This document shows positions 7,198 through 15,709 of a DNA stretch of 57,243 nucleotides, in pieces. A model generated the notes under the pieces. It did not search any database. It was given only the letters and a program-made list of their open reading frames with translations, and was not told the origin of the DNA. Positions within the stretch are counted from its first letter, which is position 1. Each line of letters starts with the position of its first letter. A program made the position numbers and the translations under genes. The stretch is from positions 1 through 57,243 of the forward strand of contig UCEY01000008.1 in the NCBI GenBank assembly GCA_900471605.1. Reading direction: 5' to 3'. The stretch is from Hyphomicrobiales bacterium (GTDB taxonomy: Bacteria; Pseudomonadota; Alphaproteobacteria; Rhizobiales; Rhizobiaceae).

Positions 7198-8505
7198 ATG
7201 GCCGTAAGTTTCTCTTCACATGTGACAGTCGGTCCAATGCTGGTGTCCTAACTTCTGCAGGCTCCTACCTATGTTTTCCCATCCGTGGACCTTCCAAAAT
7301 GGCGCCTGCCAGATGGCATGGCACTTAAGACATTCTTAGACCTTCACTCCATGAGCAACCTGTCCAAGAAAGGCCATGAAAAATGGGATCATATGCAGAT
7401 TGCAACACATCGTTTCTATTATCGCCCGGGCGATAACCTTCCCGAAAATGGCCTCTCGACTATGCGCGCATCCACGGCCGAAGGTCACCGCCTCCACGAG
7501 TTCGATATTGTTTTTTCAGGCAGAGAAGCGGTTGTCGATCACGACTTCAGCGCCATGCGTAACCTCGGCGTTGATGCCGAATTTGCCCATCTCTCTGAGG
7601 AGGACGTTGTGGGGCAGCCGATCCTCATCAGACGCTTCCAGAACAACGACTTTTCGCCTGAAAGTACCGCGTCTGGGGACACTTTGGCCACCGCCATGAC
7701 AACGATTAAGGAACTCTTGAGACGGGTTCCCGACGGGACCGGGTTTCCTGATTGCCGCAACATGGAGATCGCTGAGTTCTGGGCTAAACTCAGCCATGAG
7801 GATGCCCACGAGTCCATGCTTCTTATGTTCTACACTTTCGCCTTCCATGACGGAGAAGAGGTTGTAAAATGGGTCGAGGAATTTAAACCTCACCGAGACT
7901 GGAAGATCCGCAGCAAATTTGTCCTCAACTTTTATCCATCCGAGTTGCTCACTGTCGCCAAACGACGCGGCATGCCCGCCACCACTGTCGATGAGCTTGT
8001 TGAGGTCGGCAAATTAGTGATGGAGAGCTTTCCTAAAGCTGGGATCAAGCTCTTCGGCCTCGTCGCCATGTGCTCCGGCCTCACACCTGATGATTTTCCC
8101 GGTTTCGACACCTTGAGCGACAAGGAACGTTTTGCGATCTATGCTGAACAGGCAATGGTGAAACTCGTCGAATGGGCCAGGACCAACGCCCAGTTTCCCA
8201 ACTTGAAGATCGGATCCGGCACGCGCGCGTATGACGTTTCTATTCCGCAGTCCGATGGCACCAGGTCCTACTTCACATATGATCTCATGACGGGAAAGAT
8301 GCTGCCATGGCCGACATCCACTGTCGAACGCCGTATCAAGGAGCTTTATTCCACCCCTGGCATTGCCGAAAGCGTTATGCGACCGGATTTCATCATCACT
8401 GATGAGCCTGAAAAGGCGGCTTTGCGATGCTGCGGTATCCCAGCCGACACCTCTCTCGGCTTCACCCATCCCCGCTTCGACGCCGTTCTCTCGGACGAAC
8501 ATTAG
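7198..8505 (+). CDS. acs: Agrocinopine synthase-like protein, with predicted intron 7204-7260
   Basis: The predicted mature mRNA joins 7198-7203 to 7261-8505 and encodes about 416 aa starting MAAPTYVFPSVDLPKW. The protein belongs to the glycerophosphodiester phosphodiesterase fold, like agrocinopine synthase. The catalytic pattern is visible: ATHRFYYRPGDNLPENG, then HEFDIVFSG and VVDHDFSAM, matching HR...PEN...E.D....G..V..HD. Agrocinopine synthases join two sugars through a phosphodiester in the crown-gall cell. Read without splicing, the only leader ATG (7198) stops at TAA 7249-7251 after 17 codons. The main frame has no ATG before 7318, only GTG 7285, although homologous sequence continues upstream of that. 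A ROK-ugp-GDPD-phosphatase operon 2 kb away is the likely catabolic partner. The sugar substrates are unknown. Confidence 0.75.
7204..7260 (+). other. Predicted spliceosomal-type intron in acs
   Basis: The segment starts GTAAGT (perfect 5' splice site) directly after ATGGCC, carries TCCTAAC as a branch-point match and ends CTTCTGCAG. Removing its 57 nt fuses ATG GCC to GCT CCT ACC TAT in the acs frame. An in-frame TAA (7249-7251) lies inside it, so bacterial translation from the same ATG would fail. Against it, 57 nt is short for plant introns and the branch A is only about 10 nt from the acceptor. Spliced T-DNA transcripts have precedent in rolA of Ri plasmids. Confidence 0.65.
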
Positions 8506-8840
8506 ACGATAATCGATGCTTCACGGCTGAGGATTGATGTCAATGTGGGTTATTCGGAGGATCCGCTGGTTCAGGCCATGTTTTTGCTTTTACTCGCTCC
8601 TAAACGCTCGCTATTTGACGGAACGTTTGGTTTGAACTTCGCTTGATTTTAATAATCGAATTAGGATTGCGACTTAAGATAGAAAATACACAATGCGTCT
8701 ATCAGTAAAATTTTATCTCCAGGTATTATGCTCACTCGCTGCACTGACTGCCCATTTGGAGTATTTCGGCTATATGCTGTAAACGCTCGGTCTGTTCGCG
8801 CGTGCAAAAACTTAGGCGGACTAATCTGGCAAGATATAAT
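8506..8840. other. 3' flank of acs with a border-like sequence
   Basis: No gene is visible. AATAAT-type polyadenylation-like signals occur near 8650. At 8827-8840 the plus strand reads TGGCAAGATATAAT, 12 of 14 matches to the start of a T-DNA border, in the orientation opposite to the true left border. Confidence 0.45.
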
Positions 8841-8872
8841 GGTTAGGGTTAGGGTTAGGGTTAGGGTTAGGA
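8841..8872 (+). repeat. TTAGGG telomere-like array inside left border
   Basis: After GG at 8841-8842 come four perfect TTAGGG units (8843-8866) and a degenerate fifth (TTAGGA). The array ends 3 bp from the left border repeat. The G-rich strand is the plus strand, which is the predicted transferred strand, so the T-strand would end 3' with a G-rich telomere-like sequence followed by border bases. The unit is TTAGGG, not the commoner plant TTTAGGG. Confidence 0.9.
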
Positions 8873-8875
8873 GAT

Positions 8876-8900
8876 GTTTACATCGGCATATATCCTGCCC
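8876..8900 (-). other. T-DNA left border repeat
   Basis: The minus strand reads GGGCAGGATATATGCC followed by GATGTAAAC. It matches the consensus core CAGGATATAT and the conserved end GTAAAC with six variable bases between. It is in direct orientation with the border at 170-194. Confidence 0.9.
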
Positions 8901-8964
8901 AACACAAATTTTGAAATGGCCTGCTGCCGGTTTCATGGACATCGAGTTAAGATATTCCTCCTGA

Positions 8965-9370
8965 AACCGGAGAGCATGAATACAAAGACGAATATTCAGC
9001 CGCGAGTATAAGCTTGAGGCTGTGAAGCTTGTCAGGGAACGTGGGGTCACTGTTGCCCAGGCGGCGCGTGACCTTGATGTCGACGAGAATGTGTTGCGCA
9101 AATGGGTTCGGGAATACTGCGACGACCCCGGCCAGTCTTTTGCCGGAAAAGGCCAGATAAAGCCGGAGCAGCTTGAGATCGAGCGGCTCCGGCGTGAAGT
9201 CGCCAAGCTGAAGGCTGAGGGTGATATCCTAAAAAGGCCGCAGCCTACTTTGCCAGGGACGCGATATGAAGTTCGCATTCATTGCAAAGCACCGTTCTCT
9301 GGCCGGTGGACAAGGCGAACACGCCGGTTGTGCTGCTTCGCCGCAAGCAAGGTATCATCAATGCCAGCTT
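8965..9370 (+). pseudogene. IS3-family transposase OrfA/OrfB remnant
   Basis: The OrfA helix-turn-helix and leucine-zipper part is clear (KLEAVKLVRERGVTVAQAA, then LRKWVREYCDDPGQSF and IERLRREVAKLKAEGDILK). A frame change near 8998-9005 removes the normal N-terminus. One A is missing from the run before the OrfA end near 9230. OrfB begins MKFAFIAKHRSLAGG and decays within 80 bp. The remnant lies about 70 bp outside the left border. Confidence 0.75.
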
Positions 9371-10064
9371 CTAGAGGCGGCCGAAGGCGCTGGAGGACGA
9401 AACACCAAGCCGAAGTGGCTCCCGTCGAATGCAAGTCTGGACTATGCCGGTGAAAGACCTCTGAGAAAAGCTGGTGGGTGTCGTCGCAAAGCGGAGCTCT
9501 TGCTTATCTCGTAAATCCATTTGTGACGTGCGAACTGCGGGTTTGCGGCCATCGGCTTCTGCCGGGGAAGTATCCATTGCGAAACCAGGGAGAGGGTCAT
9601 GAGCCTTTGTAATCGCGTCAGCGCATCCGCGCCGCCGCGTCGGATATGATGTGCTGCTCGAACCAAAGGGGATCCCCTGCCCACAAGAAGCTCTCTTGGC
9701 ACTACGTAAGAAATGTTGTCGTGCATTCATGTCGGGTTAGTTCACCGAACGGCTCCGGGCCTTGCCGTCATTGACGGCTACATGTTGGTGTCCTCCCTCG
9801 CAGCTCGCAAACAAGTCGATCCAGAACACCTTCATCGAAACCTCATGCCGCTGCCCGACCAGTCCCCGGGGTTAGACACTCTTGATCGCCAATCCGTGCC
9901 ACGATCACCGTATTTGGGACTGGCGCAGTGACAACAAAATCACACGCCGCGCTCAGGCATCGGGTGCCGGCCGTTCGCTCCAGTCATCAGGGTCGGGATC
10001 CAGGTTGGAACTACCGTAAATTAATAACAGGCTGCAATTCTACCGAGAGGTGTTGCGGCCGTTT
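9371..10064. other. Intergenic stretch without recognisable gene
   Basis: Open frames here are short, overlap on both strands and show no start signals. It separates IS debris from the 3' end of the ROK regulator. Confidence 0.5.
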
Positions 10065-11219
10065 TTAGAAGAAGGTCAGTTTAAACGGTGTTACGGCGGC
10101 CCCCATCGCCGCGGCATCCGGTTTGATTTCAGAGACTATCAACTTCGGCGCGGCACGCCAGACGCCATAGCGCGGCTTCCCAAACAGGTGCGTCCGCTCA
10201 ATCATCATTTCCGCCAGGGCCGGTGGAATTTGGCCACCAAACACGATGGCTTGCGGGTCGTACACGGCCCAAATTGCATTCACAACCCGATTGTAGGCAG
10301 GGGTCACCTCATCCAGCCACTCCAGCACACCCGGCCATTTGGGGTCGAAGTGTTTTCGCAGATAGGTGATCGACGGCACGTCCACACCGCGCGCTCTGAG
10401 CTTTTCCATGACAAGCTGAAGGGCCGGGCGTCTGTTCACCTCGTCGTCATCATACATTTGCGAAAATTCACCGGCATTGCCGTTCCCGCCATGCAGCAAC
10501 TCGCCGTTCCAGATCAGGCCACCGCCAAAACCGTAATTGAAGCTCAAATAGGCAAAGTCCTTTATATACCGCCCTACTCCGAACATGGATTCCGCTACCG
10601 TACCCGTCTTTCCGCCGTTAAGTGCCCAAACCGGCCTCTCAAAGTAGCTCGTCAACAGGGGCCCGAGCTCGATCAGCGACCATTCGTGCAGGGGCAGGGA
10701 TGCGTTGAAGCTTGTACCGCTGACATGGAAACCTGCAACCCCCAGCCCGACACCGAAGAATTGCTCGTCGGAAAGCGAGAGAGGTAACTGCTGCTGGCGG
10801 ATCCAGTCACGGACGCGCTCAAGCGCCTGGGCAACCGTGCGCTCGCGCAACTGCACGTTCGTTTCGGCGAGGACCTTTCCGGCAAAATCCATGAGGCAGA
10901 CGTCGATGACGTCGGTGTTAACGGACATGCCGCAGGACCAGGCATAGCGGCTCTCCAACGTCAGCATCGGGCTCGGCTGTCCCTTGCCCAGCCCCGCCTT
11001 CGGAGAACCAAGATTGATAATGCCGCGCTCGGCCAGTTGGTCGAGCAGTCGATGAATCGTTTGCTGTGCCAGGTCTGTAAGACTGGTCAATTCCGTTCGC
11101 GAGACCCCTGGGTTGCGCCAGATGACCCGGAGAAGGGTTCGTTCATTAGGCGTCGCAACCGCGTCGTCAGTCGGGCGAAAGAAACGCGGAGAGATCAATG
11201 TCTCCGGCGAATATCCCAT
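10065..11219 (-). CDS. ROK-family transcriptional repressor
   Basis: The 384-aa protein has an N-terminal winged helix (RTLLRVIWRNPGVSRTELT, then LAQQTIHRLLDQLAERGI) followed by a ROK sugar-kinase-like domain (FGVGLGVAGFHVSG, FGVGRYIKDFAYLSFNYGFGGG, NGNAGEFSQMYDDDE). ROK repressors release DNA on binding a sugar or sugar phosphate. The ATG has a good ribosome site (GAGGAG, 8 bp). It is divergent from the ugp-like operon, so it most likely controls that operon in response to the opine or its sugar. The canonical ROK zinc-binding CxCGxxGC motif is not obvious in the effector domain. The perfect dyad at 11335-11353 is a candidate operator. Confidence 0.85.
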   Translation of the reverse strand: MGYSPETLISPRFFRPTDDAVATPNERTLLRVIWRNPGVSRTELTSLTDLAQQTIHRLLDQLAERGIINLGSPKAGLGKGQPSPMLTLESRYAWSCGMSVNTDVIDVCLMDFAGKVLAETNVQLRERTVAQALERVRDWIRQQQLPLSLSDEQFFGVGLGVAGFHVSGTSFNASLPLHEWSLIELGPLLTSYFERPVWALNGGKTGTVAESMFGVGRYIKDFAYLSFNYGFGGGLIWNGELLHGGNGNAGEFSQMYDDDEVNRRPALQLVMEKLRARGVDVPSITYLRKHFDPKWPGVLEWLDEVTPAYNRVVNAIWAVYDPQAIVFGGQIPPALAEMMIERTHLFGKPRYGVWRAAPKLIVSEIKPDAAAMGAAVTPFKLTFF

Positions 11220-11334
11220 TCAGTTTTCTCCTCAAATCTACCATTGCTGAGTACTAAGTCTGAGCGGTTACGCTGCGTTGACCCATAACTCGCATTTTTT
11301 CTGGCATCAAGGTCTTGCACTTTGTCGTATTATT

Positions 11335-11353
11335 GTTACTCTACATGAGTAAC
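11335..11353. promoter_or_regulatory. Perfect dyad, candidate ROK operator
   Basis: GTTACTC and GAGTAAC are separated by TACAT, a perfect 7-bp inverted repeat about 60 bp upstream of ugpB. TTGCAC at 11315-11320 could be a -35 element, which would put the dyad over the -10 region, as for a repressor site. Binding by the adjacent ROK protein is inferred. Confidence 0.55.
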
Positions 11354-11411
11354 TAAGGCGTCGCCATGACTTGCCGAGGAGGGCTCGGTGACGTTCCAAC
11401 AGGAGGGCATC

Positions 11412-12719
11412 ATGAAACTTTCCACTCTAGCGGCGTCGGCCGCGCTTCTTGGCTGCGCAGCGTCCGCAAACGCTGCGAACATCGATTTCTGGTACGGCAA
11501 TATAGGCCCTGTCGAGGTGGCCATCAGGGCCCAGTGCGACGCGTTCAACGCCGCCCAGAGCGAGCACAAGGTCAATTGCGTCGGACAGGGCAGCTATGAA
11601 GTCCTGATGCAGAAGGCGATCGCCGCCTATCGTGCCAAGAATGCCCCGGTCCTGCTGCAGGTTCTCGATGCCGGCACGCTCGACATGATGCTGTCGGGTG
11701 CCGTCGAGCCGGTCCAGGACCTTCTGCCCGATGTGAAGTGGGATAGCTACATTGCCGGCGCCCGCGCCTATTATGAAACGCCGAAAGGCAAGCTCTTCGC
11801 ACAGCCCTACAACGCATCGACACTGCTGTTCTACACCAACAAGACCGAACTCGAGAAAGCCGGTATCACCAAGACCCCGGGCACGTGGGAAGAGGTGGTC
11901 GAGGCTGCTCGCAAGCTAAAGGCCGCCGGCAGCACCTGCCCGTTTGTGACCAACGCCGAACCCTGGGTCGTCTTTGAACAGTTCTCAGCCCGCCACGGCC
12001 TGCCGATCGCCAGCAAGCACAATGGCTATGATGGGCTCGACGCCGAATATGTGTTCAACACGACACTGGCCGCCAAGCACCTCGCCAACCTCGTGGACTG
12101 GCGCAAGGAAGGTCTGGTTCGCCTGAATGCCGATACGAAGGGCGGAAATCTCGTCGCCGCGTTCAGTTCGGGCGAATGCGCCATGATCGAGGCATCCTCC
12201 GGTTCCTATTCCACCTTCACCAAGGCATTCGAGGGGAAATACGAAATCACCGTCGGCATGGCGCCAATGTACAAGGATCAGGAACGTCACAACACGCTGG
12301 TTGGCGGCGCGTCGATCTACATCATGAAGGGGCATGACAAGTCGGAGATCGAGGGAGCCAAGGCTTTCCTCAATTTCCTGCGCCAACCTGCCCAGCAGAT
12401 CTCCTTTGTGGCTGCGACCGGCTATGTGCCCGTCACCAATGACGTCCTCGACGCCATCGCCAAGAGCCCGGAAGCGAAGTCGCCGAAATACGCGACAGCG
12501 GCGGTCGGCATCGAGTCGATGAGCAAGCCTTCCACGCCTGACACCCGCGGCATTCGTCTGGGCTCCTATATCCAGTTCCGGCAAATCTGGACGGAAGAAA
12601 CGCAGAAGGCCTTTGCTGGTCAGCAGACGATGCAGGTGGCACTCGACAACGCCAAGAAACGTGGCGACGAATTGCTGCGGCGCTTCCAGCAGACCTACCA
12701 GGGCGTAGAACTACCCTGA
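11412..12719 (+). CDS. ugpB: UgpB-type periplasmic solute-binding protein
   Basis: The start is ATG 11412, preceded by AGGAGGG with proper spacing; an upstream ATG (11388) lacks one. MKLSTLAASAALLGCAASANA is a cleavable signal peptide and the mature protein begins ANIDFWYGN. The rest matches the UgpB class of carbohydrate-type binding proteins (FNAAQSEHKVNCVGQGSYEVLM, APVLLQVLDAGT, YNASTLLFYTNK, KTPGTWEEV, GEIAMIEASS-like GECAMIEASSGSY). UgpB binds sn-glycerol-3-phosphate and glycerophosphodiesters. In this operon the ligand is probably the opine phosphodiester made from the T-DNA, which is inference from neighbours. Confidence 0.85.
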   Translation: MKLSTLAASAALLGCAASANAANIDFWYGNIGPVEVAIRAQCDAFNAAQSEHKVNCVGQGSYEVLMQKAIAAYRAKNAPVLLQVLDAGTLDMMLSGAVEPVQDLLPDVKWDSYIAGARAYYETPKGKLFAQPYNASTLLFYTNKTELEKAGITKTPGTWEEVVEAARKLKAAGSTCPFVTNAEPWVVFEQFSARHGLPIASKHNGYDGLDAEYVFNTTLAAKHLANLVDWRKEGLVRLNADTKGGNLVAAFSSGECAMIEASSGSYSTFTKAFEGKYEITVGMAPMYKDQERHNTLVGGASIYIMKGHDKSEIEGAKAFLNFLRQPAQQISFVAATGYVPVTNDVLDAIAKSPEAKSPKYATAAVGIESMSKPSTPDTRGIRLGSYIQFRQIWTEETQKAFAGQQTMQVALDNAKKRGDELLRRFQQTYQGVELP

Positions 12720-12728
12720 TCCTAAATC

Positions 12729-12758
12729 ATGATGCGGGGCTCATTTGCCCCGCATCAT
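12729..12758 (+). terminator. Perfect 12-bp stem-loop after the binding-protein gene
   Basis: ATGATGCGGGGC, a TCATTT loop and GCCCCGCATCAT form a perfect 12-bp hairpin 9 bp after the ugpB stop. No T-run follows. It is better read as a partial attenuator or 3' mRNA stabiliser that keeps binding-protein message in excess over permease message, as known for other ABC operons. Confidence 0.6.
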
Positions 12759-12779
12759 TCCCACAATTCGGGGTATGTC

Positions 12780-13670
12780 ATGTTTCTTGAATCCACCATG
12801 TTCCGGCATCGATGGCTGCCGCTGCTTTTCGTGGCACCGCTTTTCCTGCTGGTCATTCTGTTTTTCTACGCTCCGGTCTTTCAGGCATTCTACTGGTCGT
12901 TCTATCTGGAGCGTCCGTTCGGCGGTGGCTCCGAATTCGTCGGCTGGGAGAATTTTGCCCGCGTGCTCTTAGATCCGGAGTTTTGGAAAGCGAGCTGGCG
13001 CACGCTGATCTTCATGGCGACGGCCTCGACGCTTGCGGTTCTCGTTCCGCTTATTCTTGCGATCGCCGCCGATCGCGCAGTGCGGATGTCGCTTCCAGCC
13101 AGAAACGTCCTGGTCTGGCCAAAAGGCATTGCGGGAGCTTCGATCGGCCTGGTCTTCTCCTTTATCTTCAATCCGTTCGTCGGGGTCCTCACGCCGCTTA
13201 ACACGCTGTTTCCGGGCCTGTGGAATCCGGGCTTCGACAGTTTCGACTCCTATGTCACGCTGATCGCCGCGCATGTCTGGGGCAATATCCCGTTCAACTT
13301 CGTGATCCTTCTCGCCGGCCTTCGCGCCATTCCGCATACGATCGTTCAAGCCGCCGCCATGGATGGCGCCGGGCCCTGGCGGCGCATCCTCGATGTGCAG
13401 CTGCCACTGATCATGCCGCAGCTATTCCTGACGCTGGTGCTGGAATTTACCGAAAGCGTCACCTCTGCCTTCGCGCTGATCGACACGATCACCAAGGGTG
13501 GGCCGGGCGGCGCCACGACGCTGCTCGTCTACAAGATCTATCTCGACGGCTTTGGCAGCTACGACCTGTCCGGCGCTTCCACCCAGACCGCGATCCTGAT
13601 GGTCTTCTTCATTCTCGTTGCCGCTCTGCAGTTCGCACTGCTCGGCCGGCGCATCAACTACGAGCGCTAA
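12780..13670 (+). CDS. ugpA: UgpA-type ABC transporter permease
   Basis: The 296-aa inner-membrane permease has about six transmembrane segments (for example PLLFVAPLFLLVILFFYAPV at the N-terminus). It carries the EAA loop AAAMDGAGPWRRILDVQLPL that contacts the ATPase. The frame opens at 12729 inside the hairpin; ATG 12780 (MFLESTMFRHRW) gives the usual length, although the ribosome site is weak (CGGGG). The next gene starts 3 bp after its stop. Confidence 0.85.
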   Translation: MFLESTMFRHRWLPLLFVAPLFLLVILFFYAPVFQAFYWSFYLERPFGGGSEFVGWENFARVLLDPEFWKASWRTLIFMATASTLAVLVPLILAIAADRAVRMSLPARNVLVWPKGIAGASIGLVFSFIFNPFVGVLTPLNTLFPGLWNPGFDSFDSYVTLIAAHVWGNIPFNFVILLAGLRAIPHTIVQAAAMDGAGPWRRILDVQLPLIMPQLFLTLVLEFTESVTSAFALIDTITKGGPGGATTLLVYKIYLDGFGSYDLSGASTQTAILMVFFILVAALQFALLGRRINYER

Positions 13671-13673
13671 GCC

Positions 13674-14588
13674 ATGGTCGAGAACGCACGCTCCATCAAC
13701 ATCGTCGCCAACCTGATCCTGATCATCGGCATCGGCTTTATTGTCGGGCCGCTGTATCTGACGGTGACCACCGCATCGCATTCTTACGAGTTCATGCTCC
13801 AGAACGGTCTCGTCTGGTCCTTTGGCAGTGACTTCCTCGTTAATATCAAGCGGATCTTCACCGAGACCTCGATCCCCTTGCAGATGATCAACAGCCTCAT
13901 CGTCGCAACGGGCAACGCCGTCGCGACCTGCGTCCTGTCTTTCCTGACCGCTTATGCAATAGTCTATTTTCGGGTTCGCTGGGCGAGCGTCGTCTTCGCG
14001 CTGATCCTTGCGACCGTGATCCTGCCGCTCGACATGCGGTTCGTTACGACCTATCAGGTCGCATCCAACGTCTTCTCGCCGGTCAATGCCGTCCTCGATG
14101 CAACGGGGCTCAATGACCTGATCGCGAGCGTGGTCGGCGCGCCCTTCCATGCGGAATGGAGCATTCTCAACACCCATGTTGGGCTGGTCGTACCGCTGCT
14201 CGCACACGGCATGGGAACATTCCTGTTCCGGCAGTTCTTTCTGACTTTGCCGAAGGATCTGTTCAAAGCGGCTCGGATGGACGGGGCGGGGCCGATCCGG
14301 TTCTTGGTTGACATCCTGCTTCCCCTGTCACGAACAACTTTTGCCTCGCTGTTCGTGCTGACGTTCCTCAGCGGCTGGACGCAATATCTGTGGCCGCTTG
14401 TCGCATCGTCCACGGCCGAGATGCAGACGGCAGTCGTTGGTCTGGCGCGGCTTGTTCCCGACGAAGGCGCCGTACCCGACTATCCGCTGATCATGGCGGG
14501 CGCCATCCTCGTATCCATCGTTCCCCTGACGATGATCGCTCTTTTGCAGCGCTATCTCGTCCAGGGTCTCGTCCTATCGGAGAAATGA
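13674..14588 (+). CDS. ugpE: UgpE-type ABC transporter permease
   Basis: The 304-aa second permease has six predicted membrane segments (LILIIGIGFIVGPLYLTV first) and the EAA motif AARMDGAGPIRFLVDILLPL. The length and the position directly after ugpA match the Ugp family. Its stop overlaps an ATG at 14585, and the ATPase start at 14591 follows closely, indicating translational coupling. Confidence 0.85.
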   Translation: MVENARSINIVANLILIIGIGFIVGPLYLTVTTASHSYEFMLQNGLVWSFGSDFLVNIKRIFTETSIPLQMINSLIVATGNAVATCVLSFLTAYAIVYFRVRWASVVFALILATVILPLDMRFVTTYQVASNVFSPVNAVLDATGLNDLIASVVGAPFHAEWSILNTHVGLVVPLLAHGMGTFLFRQFFLTLPKDLFKAARMDGAGPIRFLVDILLPLSRTTFASLFVLTFLSGWTQYLWPLVASSTAEMQTAVVGLARLVPDEGAVPDYPLIMAGAILVSIVPLTMIALLQRYLVQGLVLSEK

Positions 14589-14590
14589 CA

Positions 14591-15709
14591 ATGAACGCCA
14601 TCGATCCCGCGATTCATATCGCGGCAGCCAATATCAGGCTCGACGGAGTGACGAAATCCTACGGCGCCATGACCGTCATTCCGAAGCTCGACGTCGAATT
14701 CAGGGCAGGGGAATTCACCGTCGTTCTTGGCCCCTCAGGCTGCGGCAAGTCTACCCTGATGCAGATGATTGCGGGCCTCGAACGGATCAGCGGCGGAAAG
14801 ATCGTCATCGGCGACCGAGAAGTACAGGATCTTGAGCCGAGGGAACGTGGCTGCGCCATGGTCTTCCAGAACTATGCGCTCTATCCGCATATGACCGTCT
14901 TCGACAACATCGCCTACAGCCTCAAGATCGCAGGTCTTTCGAAAGCCGAACGACGCGTCCGCGTCGACATCGTCGCGAAGATGCTTGGCCTGGCGGACCA
15001 TCTTGACCGCAAGCCAGGCCAACTGTCTGGCGGCCAGCGGCAGCGTGTAGCCATCGGCCGCGCCATCGTCCGCGAGCCTGCAGTACTGCTGTTTGACGAA
15101 CCGTTGTCGAACCTCGACGCGCAATTGCGGCACGATACCCGCATCGAACTGGCCGAACTGCATCGGCGGATTGGCGCGACGACCGTGTTCGTCACCCACG
15201 ATCAAGTCGAGGCGATGACGCTGGCCGACCGGATCCTGATCCTCAACAAGGGTGAGATCGAGCAATACGATACGCCGAAAGCGATCTATCATAAGCCGGC
15301 ATCGATGTTCGTCGCGAAGTTCATCGGCTCGCCGCCGATGAACATTCTTCCAATTAAAAGTGACGGATCGGTGCTTCGCTTATCCGACGGCCAGCCGGTC
15401 GCCAAATGCCATCTCAAAGGCGAATTCCAGCTCGGCGTCCGACCCGAGGATATCCTGGTCGACACAACGGGAGACGCTTCGGCTATCAAAGCCCATGTCC
15501 GCTATCGCGAGGATCTTGGATCACATTCGATCCTGGTCGCCGATCTCTCAGGGACCATGGTTCGCATCACGACGCCGTTCGGCTCGCAGGCGCCCGAAAG
15601 CAACGTCCTACTCCTCTCATGTCCCCAGACCAAGCTGCACCTCTTCGACACGGTGACCGGCAAGGCAATTGCAGGGGCATTCACCGCTACAACGAAAGAC
15701 CAAAAATGA
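14591..15709 (+). CDS. ugpC: UgpC/MalK-type ABC transporter ATPase
   Basis: The 372-aa ATPase has Walker A GPSGCGKST, Q-loop FQNYALYPHM, signature LSGGQRQRVAIGRA, Walker B VLLFDEPLSNLD and H-loop VFVTHD, followed by a C-terminal TOBE/MalK-type regulatory domain (IGSPPMNILP, LGVRPEDILV). ATG 14591 is 8 bp from GGAG; the alternative ATG 14585 is too close. The TGA stop overlaps the ATG of the next gene (ATGA). Confidence 0.9.
   Translation: MNAIDPAIHIAAANIRLDGVTKSYGAMTVIPKLDVEFRAGEFTVVLGPSGCGKSTLMQMIAGLERISGGKIVIGDREVQDLEPRERGCAMVFQNYALYPHMTVFDNIAYSLKIAGLSKAERRVRVDIVAKMLGLADHLDRKPGQLSGGQRQRVAIGRAIVREPAVLLFDEPLSNLDAQLRHDTRIELAELHRRIGATTVFVTHDQVEAMTLADRILILNKGEIEQYDTPKAIYHKPASMFVAKFIGSPPMNILPIKSDGSVLRLSDGQPVAKCHLKGEFQLGVRPEDILVDTTGDASAIKAHVRYREDLGSHSILVADLSGTMVRITTPFGSQAPESNVLLLSCPQTKLHLFDTVTGKAIAGAFTATTKDQK

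Larger units (their letters stand above)
190..8897. mobile_element. T-DNA, about 8.7 kb, opine-type
   Basis: The segment is bounded by two border repeats in the same orientation. Most of its genes show eukaryotic rather than bacterial signals: TATA boxes, ATG as first start after the presumed cap site, A/C- or pyrimidine-rich leaders without Shine-Dalgarno sequences, and TGACGTGGC modules like as-1/ocs elements. Contents in plus order are a 105-aa gene (minus), a 583-aa gene, an opine dehydrogenase, an acs remnant, a 199-aa gene (minus) and acs. No auxin or cytokinin oncogene (iaaM, iaaH, ipt) is visible, so it would be a non-oncogenic or accessory T-DNA unless the 199-aa gene is growth-active. 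Confidence 0.85.

Noticed and set aside
7285..8505. Reading acs as a bacterial gene from GTG 7285
   Set aside because: No ribosome site precedes it, similarity in the decayed copy continues upstream, and TATA, leader and splice signals all point to plant expression.
8841..8872. Telomere array as a CRISPR or ordinary satellite
   Set aside because: Units are 6 bp without spacers and the partner sequence at the other border has matching polarity, so chance microsatellite or CRISPR explanations fit less well; contamination remains possible and is noted as a check.
10050..10787. 245-codon plus-strand frame opposite the ROK gene
   Set aside because: It is antisense to a clear ROK coding sequence and shows no independent motifs.
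13422..14207. 261-codon minus-strand frame in the permease region
   Set aside because: It is a high-GC shadow of ugpA/ugpE, rich in charged residues with no family resemblance.
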